32,220 nucleotides of DNA from Ruminiclostridium sp. GTDB taxonomy: Bacteria; Bacillota; Clostridia; Oscillospirales; Ruminococcaceae. The stretch is from NCBI GenBank assembly GCA_017941355.1, contig JAGAWN010000243.1:1-32220 (forward strand). The letters are read 5' to 3'. Every line of letters starts with the position of its first letter. Position 1 is the stretch's first letter. The notes beneath the pieces were generated by a model. That model made no database searches, was not told the origin of the DNA, and was given only the letters and a program-made list of their open reading frames with translations. This document shows positions 7,997 through 15,904 of this stretch, piece by piece. A program made the translations under genes and the position numbers.

Positions 7997-9307
7997 TTAA
8001 ACAAGCTTGCGCTTGTCGATTACACGGACTGCCTTACCCTCGGAACGCGGAATGGTCTTGGGTTCAACGAGAGTGATCTTTGCCTTGATACCGAGGATCT
8101 GCTGGATATCGGCGCTGAGTTTTTTCTCCAGTGTAGAGATATCCTTGATCGTATCGCTGAACATATCGTCGGAGAGTTCTATCTTGATCTCGAATGTGTC
8201 GGTGGTTCCGATACGGTCAACTATGATCTGGTAGTTCGGGGTAGCCTTGAAGTCCTTGATAAGGACTGTCTCTATCTGTGACGGGAACACGTTCACGCCC
8301 TTGATTATCAGCATATCGTCGCTTCTGCCCATAGGCTTTGTCATCTTGACGAGAGTTCTGCCGCAGGAGCATTTTTTTCTTGACAGCACGCATATATCGC
8401 GTGTTCTGTAACGCAGCAGCGGGAACGCTTCCTTGGTGATGCTGGTGAAAACGAGTTCGCCCTTTGAGCCTTCGGGGAGGACCTCGCCGGTATCGGGATC
8501 TATGATCTCGGCAATGAAGTTATCCTCGTTTATGTGCATTCCGGACTGTTCTTCGCACTCGAAAGCTACGCCGGGGCCGCTTGTCTCGGTGAGTCCGTAG
8601 ATATCGTAGGCTTTGATACCGAGGGATTTTTCGATCTCACTGCGCATTTCCTCCGTCCACGGCTCGGCGCCGAAGATGCCGGCTTTGAGTTTTATATCAT
8701 CTGGGGTAAGTCCCATTTCATGCAGGGTTTCACCGATATACGCGGCGTATGAAGGGGTGCAGCAGAGTATCGTGGAACCGAGATCCTGCATGAACTGTAT
8801 CTGACGCTCAGTGTTGCCGGACGACATTGGGAGCGTAAGGCAGCCTACCTTGTGTGAACCGCCGTGGAGTCCCGCACCGCCCGTGAAAAGCCCGTAGCCG
8901 TATGCTACCTGCACAACGTCTTCCTTGGTACCGCCTGCGGCTGTGATAGCACGCGCAACGCAGTCCTCCCACATATCCACATCATTCTGTGTATAGAAAG
9001 CGACTACGCGCTTGCCGGTAGTGCCGCTTGTGGACTGAATGCGAACACATTCGGACAGCGGCTCCGCGAGAAGTCCGTAGGGGTATGAATCACGGAGATC
9101 GGCCTTGCTTAAAAACGGCAGCTTATAAAGATCCTCGACACCGTGGATATCGTCGGGGGTCACGCCTTTCTCCTCCATTTTCTTACGATAGTAGGGAACA
9201 TTGTCCCAGACGTGTTTTACCTGTTTCACGAGACGCTCGCTCTGGAGCTTCTTCATATCAGAGAGTTCCATAGTCTCGATCTGCTCGTTCCAATATTTTC
9301 CAGCCAT
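7997..9307 (-). CDS. Phenylacetate-CoA ligase family enzyme
   Basis: A 436-residue member of the adenylate-forming superfamily, PaaK type. It activates an aryl carboxylic acid, such as phenylacetate, with ATP and CoA to the acyl-CoA. Motifs in order are the phosphate loop STSGTTGKR (92-100), YGLTETSGPG (237-246), RTRD (301-304), a CSCG pair of cysteines (313-316) typical of this family, and the C-terminal lysine in RSEGKAVR (K425). Length matches the family. AAGGAGG precedes the ATG. No ring-oxygenase or other aerobic paa genes are nearby, so in an anaerobe a role in arylacetate assimilation, feeding aromatic amino acid synthesis by reductive carboxylation, is more likely than degradation. 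The exact substrate is not visible. Confidence 0.9.
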   Translation of the reverse strand: MAGKYWNEQIETMELSDMKKLQSERLVKQVKHVWDNVPYYRKKMEEKGVTPDDIHGVEDLYKLPFLSKADLRDSYPYGLLAEPLSECVRIQSTSGTTGKRVVAFYTQNDVDMWEDCVARAITAAGGTKEDVVQVAYGYGLFTGGAGLHGGSHKVGCLTLPMSSGNTERQIQFMQDLGSTILCCTPSYAAYIGETLHEMGLTPDDIKLKAGIFGAEPWTEEMRSEIEKSLGIKAYDIYGLTETSGPGVAFECEEQSGMHINEDNFIAEIIDPDTGEVLPEGSKGELVFTSITKEAFPLLRYRTRDICVLSRKKCSCGRTLVKMTKPMGRSDDMLIIKGVNVFPSQIETVLIKDFKATPNYQIIVDRIGTTDTFEIKIELSDDMFSDTIKDISTLEKKLSADIQQILGIKAKITLVEPKTIPRSEGKAVRVIDKRKLV

Positions 9308-9388
9308 TGGAAATAATCCTCCTTAAAATGCCCGCCGTACTGAAGCGTAAGTATGATATCCGGACAGTTACAGATTCCGGCTTTACAT

Positions 9389-9417
9389 ATTATACCACAT
9401 TTCAGCATTTTAGTCAA
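9389..9417 (-). promoter_or_regulatory. Sigma-A promoter for paaK-ACT operon
   Basis: On the minus strand TTGACT (9417-9412) and TATAAT (9394-9389) have a 17-base spacer. The predicted start is near 9382, about 75 bases before the ligase ATG. Confidence 0.8.
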
Positions 9418-9425
9418 GAATTTTG

Positions 9426-9437
9426 TGTGATATCACA
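9426..9437. promoter_or_regulatory. 12 bp palindrome upstream of the paaK promoter
   Basis: TGTGATATCACA is a perfect palindrome centred about 17 bases upstream of the -35 box, a usual position for an activator or repressor. It resembles a CRP half-site pair, but with a two-base rather than six-base centre. No partner regulator is identified. Confidence 0.35.
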
Positions 9438-9508
9438 ATAAAATTTAGAGGTTCCCGGGACAGCGGCAGCTGATACTGCACCGGCTATACGGTTTTTGCA
9501 AAAAATTG

Positions 9509-9537
9509 TTGCAATTTGCAGCTTAATATGATAAAAT
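9509..9537 (+). promoter_or_regulatory. Possible promoter for the ExbB/ExbD-like operon
   Basis: TTGCAA (9509-9514) and TAAAAT (9532-9537) are 17 bases apart. The predicted start would leave a leader of only about 12 bases before the ATG at 9556, which is short but still includes the ribosome site. An overlapping TTGTTG/TATGAT pair with a 15-base spacer is an alternative. Confidence 0.4.
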
Positions 9538-9555
9538 TAAAATGAGGTGAGTCTG

Positions 9556-10152
9556 ATGAACATATTTTCTGTGATATTTATGAATTTCTTCGGATTTGAC
9601 ATTCTTATCTTCCTCGCGGCTGTGTTCAACGGGTTTGTCTATTACATGGTGAAAGTCTCATCGGACAAGCTCCGTGGGAAAATGAGCCACACGATATATG
9701 TTCCGCATTTCCGCGTGACCCGCGGTGAAGCAGACAGACAGGTGGCGGAGCTGCGCGAGGAAGATGTGCTGGAACTGCGCAATACCTCTGACCGGTTCTA
9801 CTCGCTGTTCGTGAATATCACCGGCATTTTCCCGCTTCTCGGTATTCTCGGCACCGTTGTATCGCTGCTGGGGCTGGTGTCGGATATGGAGAACGTCACC
9901 GGGAATTTCTACGGCGCACTCACATCAACATTCTGGGGGCTTATCTTCGCTATCATCTTCAAGTTCCTTGACGGTATGATCTCCCCTGTTATCGAAAGCA
10001 ACGAGAAGAGTGTCCGTATGTATCTCGAAACCAGCAGCGCCGCAGAGAATGCAGCAAATGCCGCTGTGAAGGATAGCGGAGCCGCAGCTGCCGAAATCAT
10101 CACCGACGTTACTGTCATAGACGATACGGAGGACGGCAGGCATGAGGAATAA
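9556..10152 (+). CDS. MotA/TolQ/ExbB-like proton channel protein
   Basis: A 198-residue membrane protein with the TolQ/ExbB layout: one N-terminal helix (about 12-32), a cytoplasmic loop, then two helices (about 83-107 and 118-141) and an Ala-rich charged tail. The second helix carries FPLLGILGTVVSLLGL, including the conserved channel threonine (T100), and the third carries ALTSTFWGLIFAI, both close to the family signature. Relatives use ion flow to drive a partner ExbD/TolR/MotB protein. The ATG at 9556 was chosen over the GTG at 9547, since GAGGTGA sits at the right distance from it and overlaps the GTG. The next gene overlaps by 11 bases. No TonB, Tol, flagellar or OmpA gene is nearby. The driven process is unknown. 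Confidence 0.82.
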   Translation: MNIFSVIFMNFFGFDILIFLAAVFNGFVYYMVKVSSDKLRGKMSHTIYVPHFRVTRGEADRQVAELREEDVLELRNTSDRFYSLFVNITGIFPLLGILGTVVSLLGLVSDMENVTGNFYGALTSTFWGLIFAIIFKFLDGMISPVIESNEKSVRMYLETSSAAENAANAAVKDSGAAAAEIITDVTVIDDTEDGRHEE

Positions 10153-10711
10153 GGGCATTGCTATCGAACTTACCGCGCTGCTCGATGTTATCCTCATAAT
10201 GCTGTTCTGGGTCATGCTCAATATGGAAAACGAGACTGACCGCGTGAAAACCGAGGCAGCCGAGGAGATAGCACAGCGTCAGGAAGCCTTTGACCGCAGC
10301 ACCGAGGAACTGCAAACCGAACTTGACTACGTTACCGCGCAGTACAACCGCTTTCTCGATGAAAATGCCGACGATCTCGCGGTAGCAAACCAGAAGGCAC
10401 TGGACGAGTTCGGAGAGGGCAGAATGTTTACTCTCAATTTAAGTTATGACGCGGTGGGAAAGCTTTTCATTCTCGATGAAAGCGGCGAACTCGCGCACAC
10501 GCTCATAAGCTCCGAGGAGGACATCGCCGGCAGCATCACAAAAGTGCTGGAGCAGTCCGGGCTTGACAAGGACGACGTTATTCTCTGCGCATTCGTTTAT
10601 GACGGCGACAGAGCGCTGTACCGCGATGTCAGCATGATAACATCTGCTGCCGACACGGTGGGAAAAGAATACAGCAAATTCTACTGTACATACATCAACA
10701 TTTCACGCTGA
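10142..10711 (+). CDS. ExbD/TolR-like protein with coiled coil
   Basis: A 189-residue protein. A short cytoplasmic start leads into one membrane helix (about 11-28) with an acidic residue near its beginning (ALLDVILIM, D15). This is where ExbD, TolR and MotB carry their ion-binding aspartate. A charged predicted coiled coil (about 30-80) follows, then an external domain (about 95-189). Sequence match to known ExbD is low, so the call rests on the helix pattern and on the overlap with the upstream ExbB-like gene. It probably forms the stator partner of that channel. No OmpA-type peptidoglycan-binding motif was seen. Confidence 0.65.
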   Translation: MRNKGIAIELTALLDVILIMLFWVMLNMENETDRVKTEAAEEIAQRQEAFDRSTEELQTELDYVTAQYNRFLDENADDLAVANQKALDEFGEGRMFTLNLSYDAVGKLFILDESGELAHTLISSEEDIAGSITKVLEQSGLDKDDVILCAFVYDGDRALYRDVSMITSAADTVGKEYSKFYCTYINISR

Positions 10712-10727
10712 AAAGGAGACTGACAAC

Positions 10728-11189
10728 ATGGCAAAAGACATTGAAAAACTCGAAAAGCAGAATCAGAAACTCAAAAAGAAAAACAAAACCGGCGGAAAGG
10801 TCATTATCGTGCTGCTGCTCATAATCGCGGTACTGGCGGCGGTACTGTTCTTCCTTGACCCGTTCGGATGGGGGATAGGTCCCAACGCGGGAAAGAACGG
10901 CGGCGGAAGCTCCGCAGACAGCACCCCGGCAGCCGCAGCGAATTCGAGCGATACTGCCGAAGTTACGGAAGCCGAACCGACCGTGACCGAGTACAGAGTC
11001 ACCGTTTCCGGCGCAACTTATCTTCTTGAGGACAACACCGAATCCACAGTTGAGGAAATAGTCGCACAGTTTGCTTCACTCGACAGCAAAACGCTGGTGC
11101 GCATAATCGACGACAGCGCCACGCAGAACGCTATGGAAACGCTGAAAGCCGCGCTTGAAGCAGAAAATATCGAATATGTAATAGAATAA
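10728..11189 (+). CDS. Single-pass membrane protein with ExbD-like external domain
   Basis: A 153-residue protein. The Lys/Glu-rich N-terminus (1-22) looks coiled-coil, one membrane helix spans about 24-43, and a Gly/Ser/Ala/Thr-rich linker (50-85) leads to a compact domain (about 88-153). That domain follows the ExbD/TolR periplasmic pattern: a beta strand, then a turn with YLLEDN, a helix (TVEEIVAQF), a strand VRIIDD, a helix and a final strand ENIEYVI. No acidic residue lies inside the helix, so it is unlikely to be the ion carrier itself. AAGGAG precedes the ATG, 16 bases after the previous stop. It is probably the third component of the complex. Function unknown. Confidence 0.65.
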   Translation: MAKDIEKLEKQNQKLKKKNKTGGKVIIVLLLIIAVLAAVLFFLDPFGWGIGPNAGKNGGGSSADSTPAAAANSSDTAEVTEAEPTVTEYRVTVSGATYLLEDNTESTVEEIVAQFASLDSKTLVRIIDDSATQNAMETLKAALEAENIEYVIE

Positions 11190-11250
11190 TAAACATTAAT
11201 GGACCTCTCCCCGTCACACCGGCGGGGAAACTCTGTTCACGGAGATATTT

Positions 11251-11883
11251 ATGAAAACCAAAACCATTTACCTTATGCGTCACGGCGAGACGGACATGAA
11301 CCGGAGCGAGTGCTTACAGGGACAGATAGACTGCGAACTCAACGAAACAGGCATAGCGGAAGCAAAACGCGCAGCGGAGATACTTGCCGCCGCAGGAATA
11401 CATTTCACTCGGGTCTATACTTCCCCGCTGAAACGCGCTGTACGCACGGCACAGGAAGCTGCCGGCAGTGCGGAAGTGACCGTCGAACCGCTGATAACCG
11501 AAATGCACTTCGGAAGCTATGAAGGTACCCGCTACACCGATATAGATCCCGCAATGTGGGCGTTCATCAAAGACCCCGAAAATAACCCTCCCCCGCCCGG
11601 CGTTGAGAGCATTGCAAGCCTCACCGACAGGACGGGACGTTTTCTGCGCCGTGTGATATCAGACGATACCGAGGGCAGCATTCTCGCCGTAAGCCACGGT
11701 ATCGCTCTGCGCAGTATGCTGTGGAACCTGTACCCGGAGAATGAACGCTCCCGCGTCTGGAGTATGCCTATCGAGAACTGCATAATCTATGCCGTAAGCG
11801 TCACGGACGGCAAAGTAACAGACGTAAGACGCGCCGGTGAGCTTTCGCAGAAGAATGACACCGATACCAGCGGTGCATTCTGA
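11251..11883 (+). CDS. Histidine phosphatase family protein (phosphoglycerate mutase-like)
   Basis: A 210-residue cytoplasmic enzyme of the histidine phosphatase superfamily. The catalytic RHG motif (R10-H11-G12), a second arginine in SPLKRA (R62), the acid in ITEMHFG (E84) and the second histidine in VSHG (H149) are all present. Family members hydrolyse or transfer phosphate on sugars, nucleotides or other metabolites; alpha-ribazole phosphatase and broad phosphatases look alike at this level, so the substrate is open. GGAG lies seven bases before the ATG. The gap after the ExbD-like gene is 61 bases with a GC hairpin (CCCCG/CGGGG) but no T-run, so it may be cotranscribed with that operon. 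A terminator follows. Confidence 0.9.
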   Translation: MKTKTIYLMRHGETDMNRSECLQGQIDCELNETGIAEAKRAAEILAAAGIHFTRVYTSPLKRAVRTAQEAAGSAEVTVEPLITEMHFGSYEGTRYTDIDPAMWAFIKDPENNPPPPGVESIASLTDRTGRFLRRVISDDTEGSILAVSHGIALRSMLWNLYPENERSRVWSMPIENCIIYAVSVTDGKVTDVRRAGELSQKNDTDTSGAF

Positions 11884-11932
11884 AAGGTGCGCTCCCCTGC
11901 TCCGCACCGTAAGCGTACTGCCCGCAAAAAGC

Positions 11933-11972
11933 AAAGCCTGTTCCCGACGATACAGCAGGGAACAGGCTTTTT
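11933..11972 (+). terminator. Rho-independent terminator after the phosphatase gene
   Basis: AAAGCCTGTTCCC (11933-11945) pairs with GGGAACAGGCTTT (11958-11970) around a 12-base loop, followed by TT. A further hairpin, TCCCCGC/GCGGGGA (11996-12023), lies downstream without a T-run. The rest of the gap to 12133 is AT-rich with nothing else recognised. Confidence 0.8.
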
Positions 11973-12133
11973 GGCATTTGCCGCAGAAACACGTTTCCCC
12001 GCCATACCTGAGTACAGCGGGGACTGTGTGATCTTTTGTTCTTCACTTGTGTTTTTATCTCTCTTTTCGTGCATAATTATAACTCATTTCCGCCCTAAAA
12101 TCTATCACAAATTTTAGATTTTTAACATTATTA

Positions 12134-12162
12134 TTGACTTTTTTCAAAAAATATGGTAAAAT
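12134..12162 (+). promoter_or_regulatory. Sigma-A promoter for AraC-hydrolase operon
   Basis: TTGACT (12134-12139) and TAAAAT (12157-12162) are 17 bases apart, with TGG before the -10 box (extended -10). The predicted start is near 12169, about 20 bases before the GTG start. Confidence 0.8.
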
Positions 12163-12189
12163 ATAACCATTGAAACAGGCGGTGGTTTT

Positions 12190-12933
12190 GTGAAAAATGA
12201 CATGGATCAGCGAGTTGCGCTTTTGCAGCTCATAAACAGTGAGAACAGCTTCCGTCATCACGGATACAGCAAGGAAATGCTGCAATACGAGTACATCAGG
12301 AACGGCGATATGCGCGCGATCGAGGAAGCGGAAAGAATGATACACTCCGACGATATGGGACATCTTTCCGACGACCCGGTGAAAAACCTGCTGTACCTGT
12401 GCATCTGCAACATCACGCTGGTGACGCGATTCGCTATCGAGGGCGGTATGGAGCCGGAAAAGGCTTACAATGCCAGCGACCTGTACATTCAGCGGTACGA
12501 CAAGGCTCATTCAAAAGAAGAGATCTATACCCTGCACCGCGAAATGATACGGTATTTCGCAGAATCGGTGGCTTCCGCCAAAAAGCGGGAGATCATGTCG
12601 AAGCCCGTGTCCGACTGCATAAAGTATATTTCCGGACACCTGCATGAACGCATTACCTGCACGGAGCTTGCCGGAACGGTGGGTCTGAACAGTTCCTACC
12701 TTTCCGTGCTGTTCAAGCGCGAGGTGGGAATGAACATCACCGAGTATGTGATGATGAGGCGGGTGGAGGCGGCGGAAAGCCTGCTGAAACAGACGGACTA
12801 CTCGCTCAACGAGATCTCGGACTTCCTTAGCTTCTCGAACTACAGTCATTTTGCACGGACATTCCGCAAATTCAGGGGAGAAAGCCCGCGTGAATACCGG
12901 AAACGCTGTTACGGACACGCGAGGCTGAAATGA
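12190..12933 (+). CDS. AraC family transcriptional regulator
   Basis: A 247-residue regulator. The C-terminal 100 residues form the double helix-turn-helix of AraC/XylS proteins: ITCTELAGTVGLNSSYLSVLFKRE is the first unit (about 150-178) and SLNEISDFLSFSNYSHFARTFRK the second (about 196-222), ending in the usual SPREYRK. The N-terminal 140 residues are helical, lack a cupin sugar-binding fold, and resemble the sensor part of AraC proteins found beside surface-protein genes in Firmicutes. The start is GTG at 12190 after GGTGG; an in-frame ATG four codons later is possible. It lies 12 bases upstream of the hydrolase gene and probably regulates it or itself. The effector is unknown. Confidence 0.88.
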   Translation: MKNDMDQRVALLQLINSENSFRHHGYSKEMLQYEYIRNGDMRAIEEAERMIHSDDMGHLSDDPVKNLLYLCICNITLVTRFAIEGGMEPEKAYNASDLYIQRYDKAHSKEEIYTLHREMIRYFAESVASAKKREIMSKPVSDCIKYISGHLHERITCTELAGTVGLNSSYLSVLFKREVGMNITEYVMMRRVEAAESLLKQTDYSLNEISDFLSFSNYSHFARTFRKFRGESPREYRKRCYGHARLK

Positions 12934-12945
12934 AAGGAGAGTATC

Positions 12946-13896
12946 ATGCCAGAATTCAAGGACTTCACATTCCCGTCCAGTACGGGAAAAAACACTATTC
13001 ACGCACATGAGTGCATACCGGACGGCAACCCCCGCGGTATCGTTCAGATCGCTCACGGGATCTCAGAGTATATCGAACGCTACGACGGGTTCATGCGTTT
13101 TCTCGCGGAAAACGGTTTTGTCGCTGTGGGAAACGATCATCTCGGTCACGGAGGATCCGCGCCCACGCCGGAGGAAGAGGGCTTCTTCGATGACAATGAC
13201 GGCTGGGAGCGCGTTGTCGAGGACATGAACAAGCTGCATGACATCGTGAGCGAAGAATACCCGGGACTCCCGTATATCTTCTTCGGTCACAGCATGGGAA
13301 GCTTCCTGACCCGCACATATATGATAAAATACCCGGATACCCCGGATTACGTCATTCTCTGCGGCACCGGACATCAGGTCACACCCGTTGTGAAAGCCGG
13401 TCTTGCAGCCGCAAATATGGCAGTTATCCGCTACGGTGTACACAAAAAGGGCGTTAAGCTGAACGCGATGATGTTCGGCTCCTACAATGACCGATATGAG
13501 AATGTACGCACGCCTTTCGACTGGGTGAACAGTGACCCCGATGAGGTTGACAAGTATATCGAGGACGAGAAGTGCGGCGGTGTCCCAACTGTGGGACTTC
13601 TGCGGGATATGATGCGCGGGCTTGGATTTATAACAAATCCCGCAAACATCGCCGCTATGAACAAGGAAACGCCCGTGCTGTTCATTTCCGGCTGGGCTGA
13701 CCCGGTAGGCGAGTTCGGAAAGGGCGTAAAGCGCGCATTCAACGCGTTCTGCTCTGCGGGAATGAAATACGTCCGCGTGAAGCTCTATCCCGGCGCACGG
13801 CATGAGCTGCTCAACGAACCTATCAAAGAGGACGTTATGAACGATATCCTCGACTGGCTCGAAAAGTGGCTTGCACGCAGGGACGAAGAGGTCTGA
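12946..13896 (+). CDS. Alpha/beta hydrolase, monoacylglycerol lipase-like
   Basis: A 316-residue serine hydrolase of the lysophospholipase/monoacylglycerol lipase group (Hydrolase_4). The nucleophile elbow is GHSMG with S116, the oxyanion region is AHGISEY (36-42), and the family-typical NDHLGHGGS lies at 63-71. The catalytic acid is probably D252 in SGWADPVG, and the histidine is H286 in GARHELLNE, so the triad is complete. No signal peptide is present, so it acts in the cytoplasm on small esters or lipids. AAGGAG precedes the ATG. It is cotranscribed with the AraC regulator and followed by a terminator. The substrate is not evident. Confidence 0.9.
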   Translation: MPEFKDFTFPSSTGKNTIHAHECIPDGNPRGIVQIAHGISEYIERYDGFMRFLAENGFVAVGNDHLGHGGSAPTPEEEGFFDDNDGWERVVEDMNKLHDIVSEEYPGLPYIFFGHSMGSFLTRTYMIKYPDTPDYVILCGTGHQVTPVVKAGLAAANMAVIRYGVHKKGVKLNAMMFGSYNDRYENVRTPFDWVNSDPDEVDKYIEDEKCGGVPTVGLLRDMMRGLGFITNPANIAAMNKETPVLFISGWADPVGEFGKGVKRAFNAFCSAGMKYVRVKLYPGARHELLNEPIKEDVMNDILDWLEKWLARRDEEV

Positions 13897-13903
13897 CAAT
13901 AAA

Positions 13904-13942
13904 ATCGGCGGAGCCGCCTTACGGTGACTCCGCTTATTTTTA
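13904..13942. terminator. Bidirectional terminator between hydrolase and REC genes
   Basis: GCGGAG (13908-13913) pairs with CTCCGC (13928-13933) with an inner GCC/GGT stem. TTATTTTT follows on the plus strand and CCGATTTT on the minus strand. It serves the hydrolase gene and the convergent REC gene, whose stop codon (13942-13940) lies in the T-run. Confidence 0.75.
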
Positions 13943-14806
13943 TCTGAATTCAAAAAATTCCTCAAGACGGGTAAGGAGCGCTTTTCTGTCAAAGGTTTTG
14001 AGCAGATAGCCCTCGGGATTGAGCTTCAGTATCTCCATTACGTCATCGCGGGCGCTGTTCCCGGTGAGGAAGAAAACGGGGATAGTCTTGGTCTGCGAGT
14101 CGTTCTGGAGCATTGCGAACATCTGCGCTCCGGAGCATACCGGCATTTTGTAATCCAGCAGTATCAGGTCAACGTCGTTCTTGGCAAGCCACATGATCGC
14201 CTGCAAAGCGGAACTTGCGACTCCCACATCGTAGCCGTCCTTGAGCCAGTTGCGGATAATTCGCAGATAGGAAGCATCGTCGTCAACAAGAAGTATTCGT
14301 CTTTTGCGCACCGCTACCATATCGGCGGTCATTCTGCGCTTGACGGGAGCATTTTCGCCATCTGCGGATTCGGTATCTTCGGCTTCTTTTTTCTTTCCGC
14401 CGACATCTTCAATATTGCGCTCGCCATCGTTCATATACTCAAAAATAGTCTGAACAAAAGCTTCCATATTCATAGGACGATCGAAGAACTGCAGAATAAA
14501 ATCCTCGGAGATATAGCGCATAGCTATCTCATAATCCTTGCGTTTCGCAATTATTATCAGCATTTTGTTGGACTCGTAGAGCTTGTCGTTGAGATATGAA
14601 AGCATATTCTGCAGCGACGCGGTCATTGCTGCCATACGCTCGTCGAGATACAGAACGATAAGTCCTGCGCGGTCAATGTTGCTGCCGATCTCGGTAGTGC
14701 GCGCAACTACCTGATACGCGCTTATCTCAACGGCAATGAGCTTCTGCTCCATGGACTTTATCGCAAAGCTTTCGGAGGTGCTGATTATCATTACGTTCTT
14801 TAACAT
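13940..14806 (-). CDS. Response regulator: degenerate REC plus REC
   Basis: A 288-residue cytoplasmic protein. Residues 168-288 form a receiver domain with the acidic cluster VDDD (174-177), the phospho-acceptor D218 in LLDYKMP, T248 and K270, so it should be phosphorylatable. Residues 1-125 have the alpha/beta rhythm of a second receiver (MIIST start, IVLYLD, IIIAKRK, FFDRPM) but lack the acidic pocket, so they look like a pseudo-receiver. A charged linker (130-160) joins the two. No DNA-binding or enzymatic output is present. AAAGGAAT precedes the ATG. It lies 51 bases downstream of the REC-HPt gene, and the pair probably act as relay or single-domain-type regulators. Confidence 0.85.
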   Translation of the reverse strand: MLKNVMIISTSESFAIKSMEQKLIAVEISAYQVVARTTEIGSNIDRAGLIVLYLDERMAAMTASLQNMLSYLNDKLYESNKMLIIIAKRKDYEIAMRYISEDFILQFFDRPMNMEAFVQTIFEYMNDGERNIEDVGGKKKEAEDTESADGENAPVKRRMTADMVAVRKRRILLVDDDASYLRIIRNWLKDGYDVGVASSALQAIMWLAKNDVDLILLDYKMPVCSGAQMFAMLQNDSQTKTIPVFFLTGNSARDDVMEILKLNPEGYLLKTFDRKALLTRLEEFFEFR

Positions 14807-14857
14807 TTTGATAATTCCTTTCTTTCATATATTTACGGGCAAAGCCCGATAACATCG

Positions 14858-15904
14858 TTACTCACCGTACACCCTGACGGCGTACTTATGGGCGGCGGTT
14901 TTCATACCGTTCCAGTCGAGATTCATAAAAGCATCATTTATCTCGTCATACAGTTCCTTATCCTCGGGCGGGAGCCGGTATTCCGCGAGTGAATCCAGAA
15001 CCATTTCCACGGAATCGTAATCCATTTGTCCCGCGAACTCTTCCAGCGACATGAACGCGTCCTCGATGAAATCGGGTTCGGCAAGGGGCTTGCCGGAGTC
15101 GTCATCAGCGGCTTCATCACCGGAAAGCGGAGAAAGCTTCTGTTCATATTCCCGGTACATGGTGAGCAGATTCCCGGTATTATCGTGAATAAAACCGAGA
15201 TCCTTTGCGTCACCGGCGGCTTCAAGCTGTCTGGCAAGCTCGGAAAGTTCCGCAAGACCGATGATACGCGCGGAACTTTTGAGCGCATGGACTTTGATCG
15301 TGTAATCCGTCCAGTTTCCGGAATCGTAATATCCCTGTATCTCGTCCGACATTTTACCGACAGACTTAAAGAATATCTCGAGAGCGGACATAAACCCTTC
15401 CTCGCTGCCGCAGTTCTTCACGCCGTCCGCGACATTCATTTCCGGGATATCCGACAGCCATCGCGGGATCACAGAATCCTGTTCTCCGCCGTCCACCGTC
15501 AGTTCACCGTTTCCTATCTCCGCGCGTTTTTCCTCGGGCAGATACAGCAGCAGCGCGGCGTGCAGCATTTCAAAACCCACGGGCTTTTCGAGATAATTGA
15601 CAAATCCCTGCATGATGAAAAAATCCTCGCCGAGAACAGGGTCAGCGGTTCCGAGCGCGACAGCGGGAGTTTCGGCATTAAGTGTTGACTCGTTCGATCG
15701 TATTTCTTTCAGAGCGTGAACGCCGTCGGCATCGGGCATGAAGTAATCTATGAAGAACATATCGAACGGCTCCTCGCAGGCGCGCAGCACCGCTTCTTCG
15801 CTGCTTTCCGCAGTATCGGACTGCACTCCCAGCCGTTCCAGCAATCCCGCAAGATACATTCTCTCAACCTTGCTGTCATCAACAACAAGCACATTTACAC
15901 TCAC
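14858..15904 (-). CDS. REC-HPt phosphorelay protein
   Basis: A 348-residue protein. The N-terminal receiver (1-125) has VVDDS (7-11), D53 in FIDYFMP and K107 in EKP. A histidine phosphotransfer domain (about 155-258) carries the acceptor H206 in KVHALKSSARIIG, the standard HPt motif. A C-terminal helical segment (280-348) resembles a partial second HPt-like bundle without a recognisable acceptor motif. It starts with GTG at 15904 after a perfect AGGAGGTG. The intact HPt could connect the receiver domains encoded upstream, since the HPt-like domain of the 16551-19403 protein has lost its histidine. The 450 bp repeat lies just upstream, and no convincing promoter was found in 15905-16021. Confidence 0.88.
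   Translation of the reverse strand: MSVNVLVVDDSKVERMYLAGLLERLGVQSDTAESSEEAVLRACEEPFDMFFIDYFMPDADGVHALKEIRSNESTLNAETPAVALGTADPVLGEDFFIMQGFVNYLEKPVGFEMLHAALLLYLPEEKRAEIGNGELTVDGGEQDSVIPRWLSDIPEMNVADGVKNCGSEEGFMSALEIFFKSVGKMSDEIQGYYDSGNWTDYTIKVHALKSSARIIGLAELSELARQLEAAGDAKDLGFIHDNTGNLLTMYREYEQKLSPLSGDEAADDDSGKPLAEPDFIEDAFMSLEEFAGQMDYDSVEMVLDSLAEYRLPPEDKELYDEINDAFMNLDWNGMKTAAHKYAVRVYGE

Noticed and set aside
9556-11189. Zorya-type defence operon
   Set aside because: The channel protein lacks the long cytoplasmic tail of ZorA, the partner lacks an OmpA-like domain, and no ZorC/D/E gene follows.
11925-11975. GCAAAGCC stretch recalling a c-di-GMP riboswitch core
   Set aside because: The bases belong to the left arm of a perfect terminator hairpin after the phosphatase gene, and the rest of the GEMM consensus is absent.
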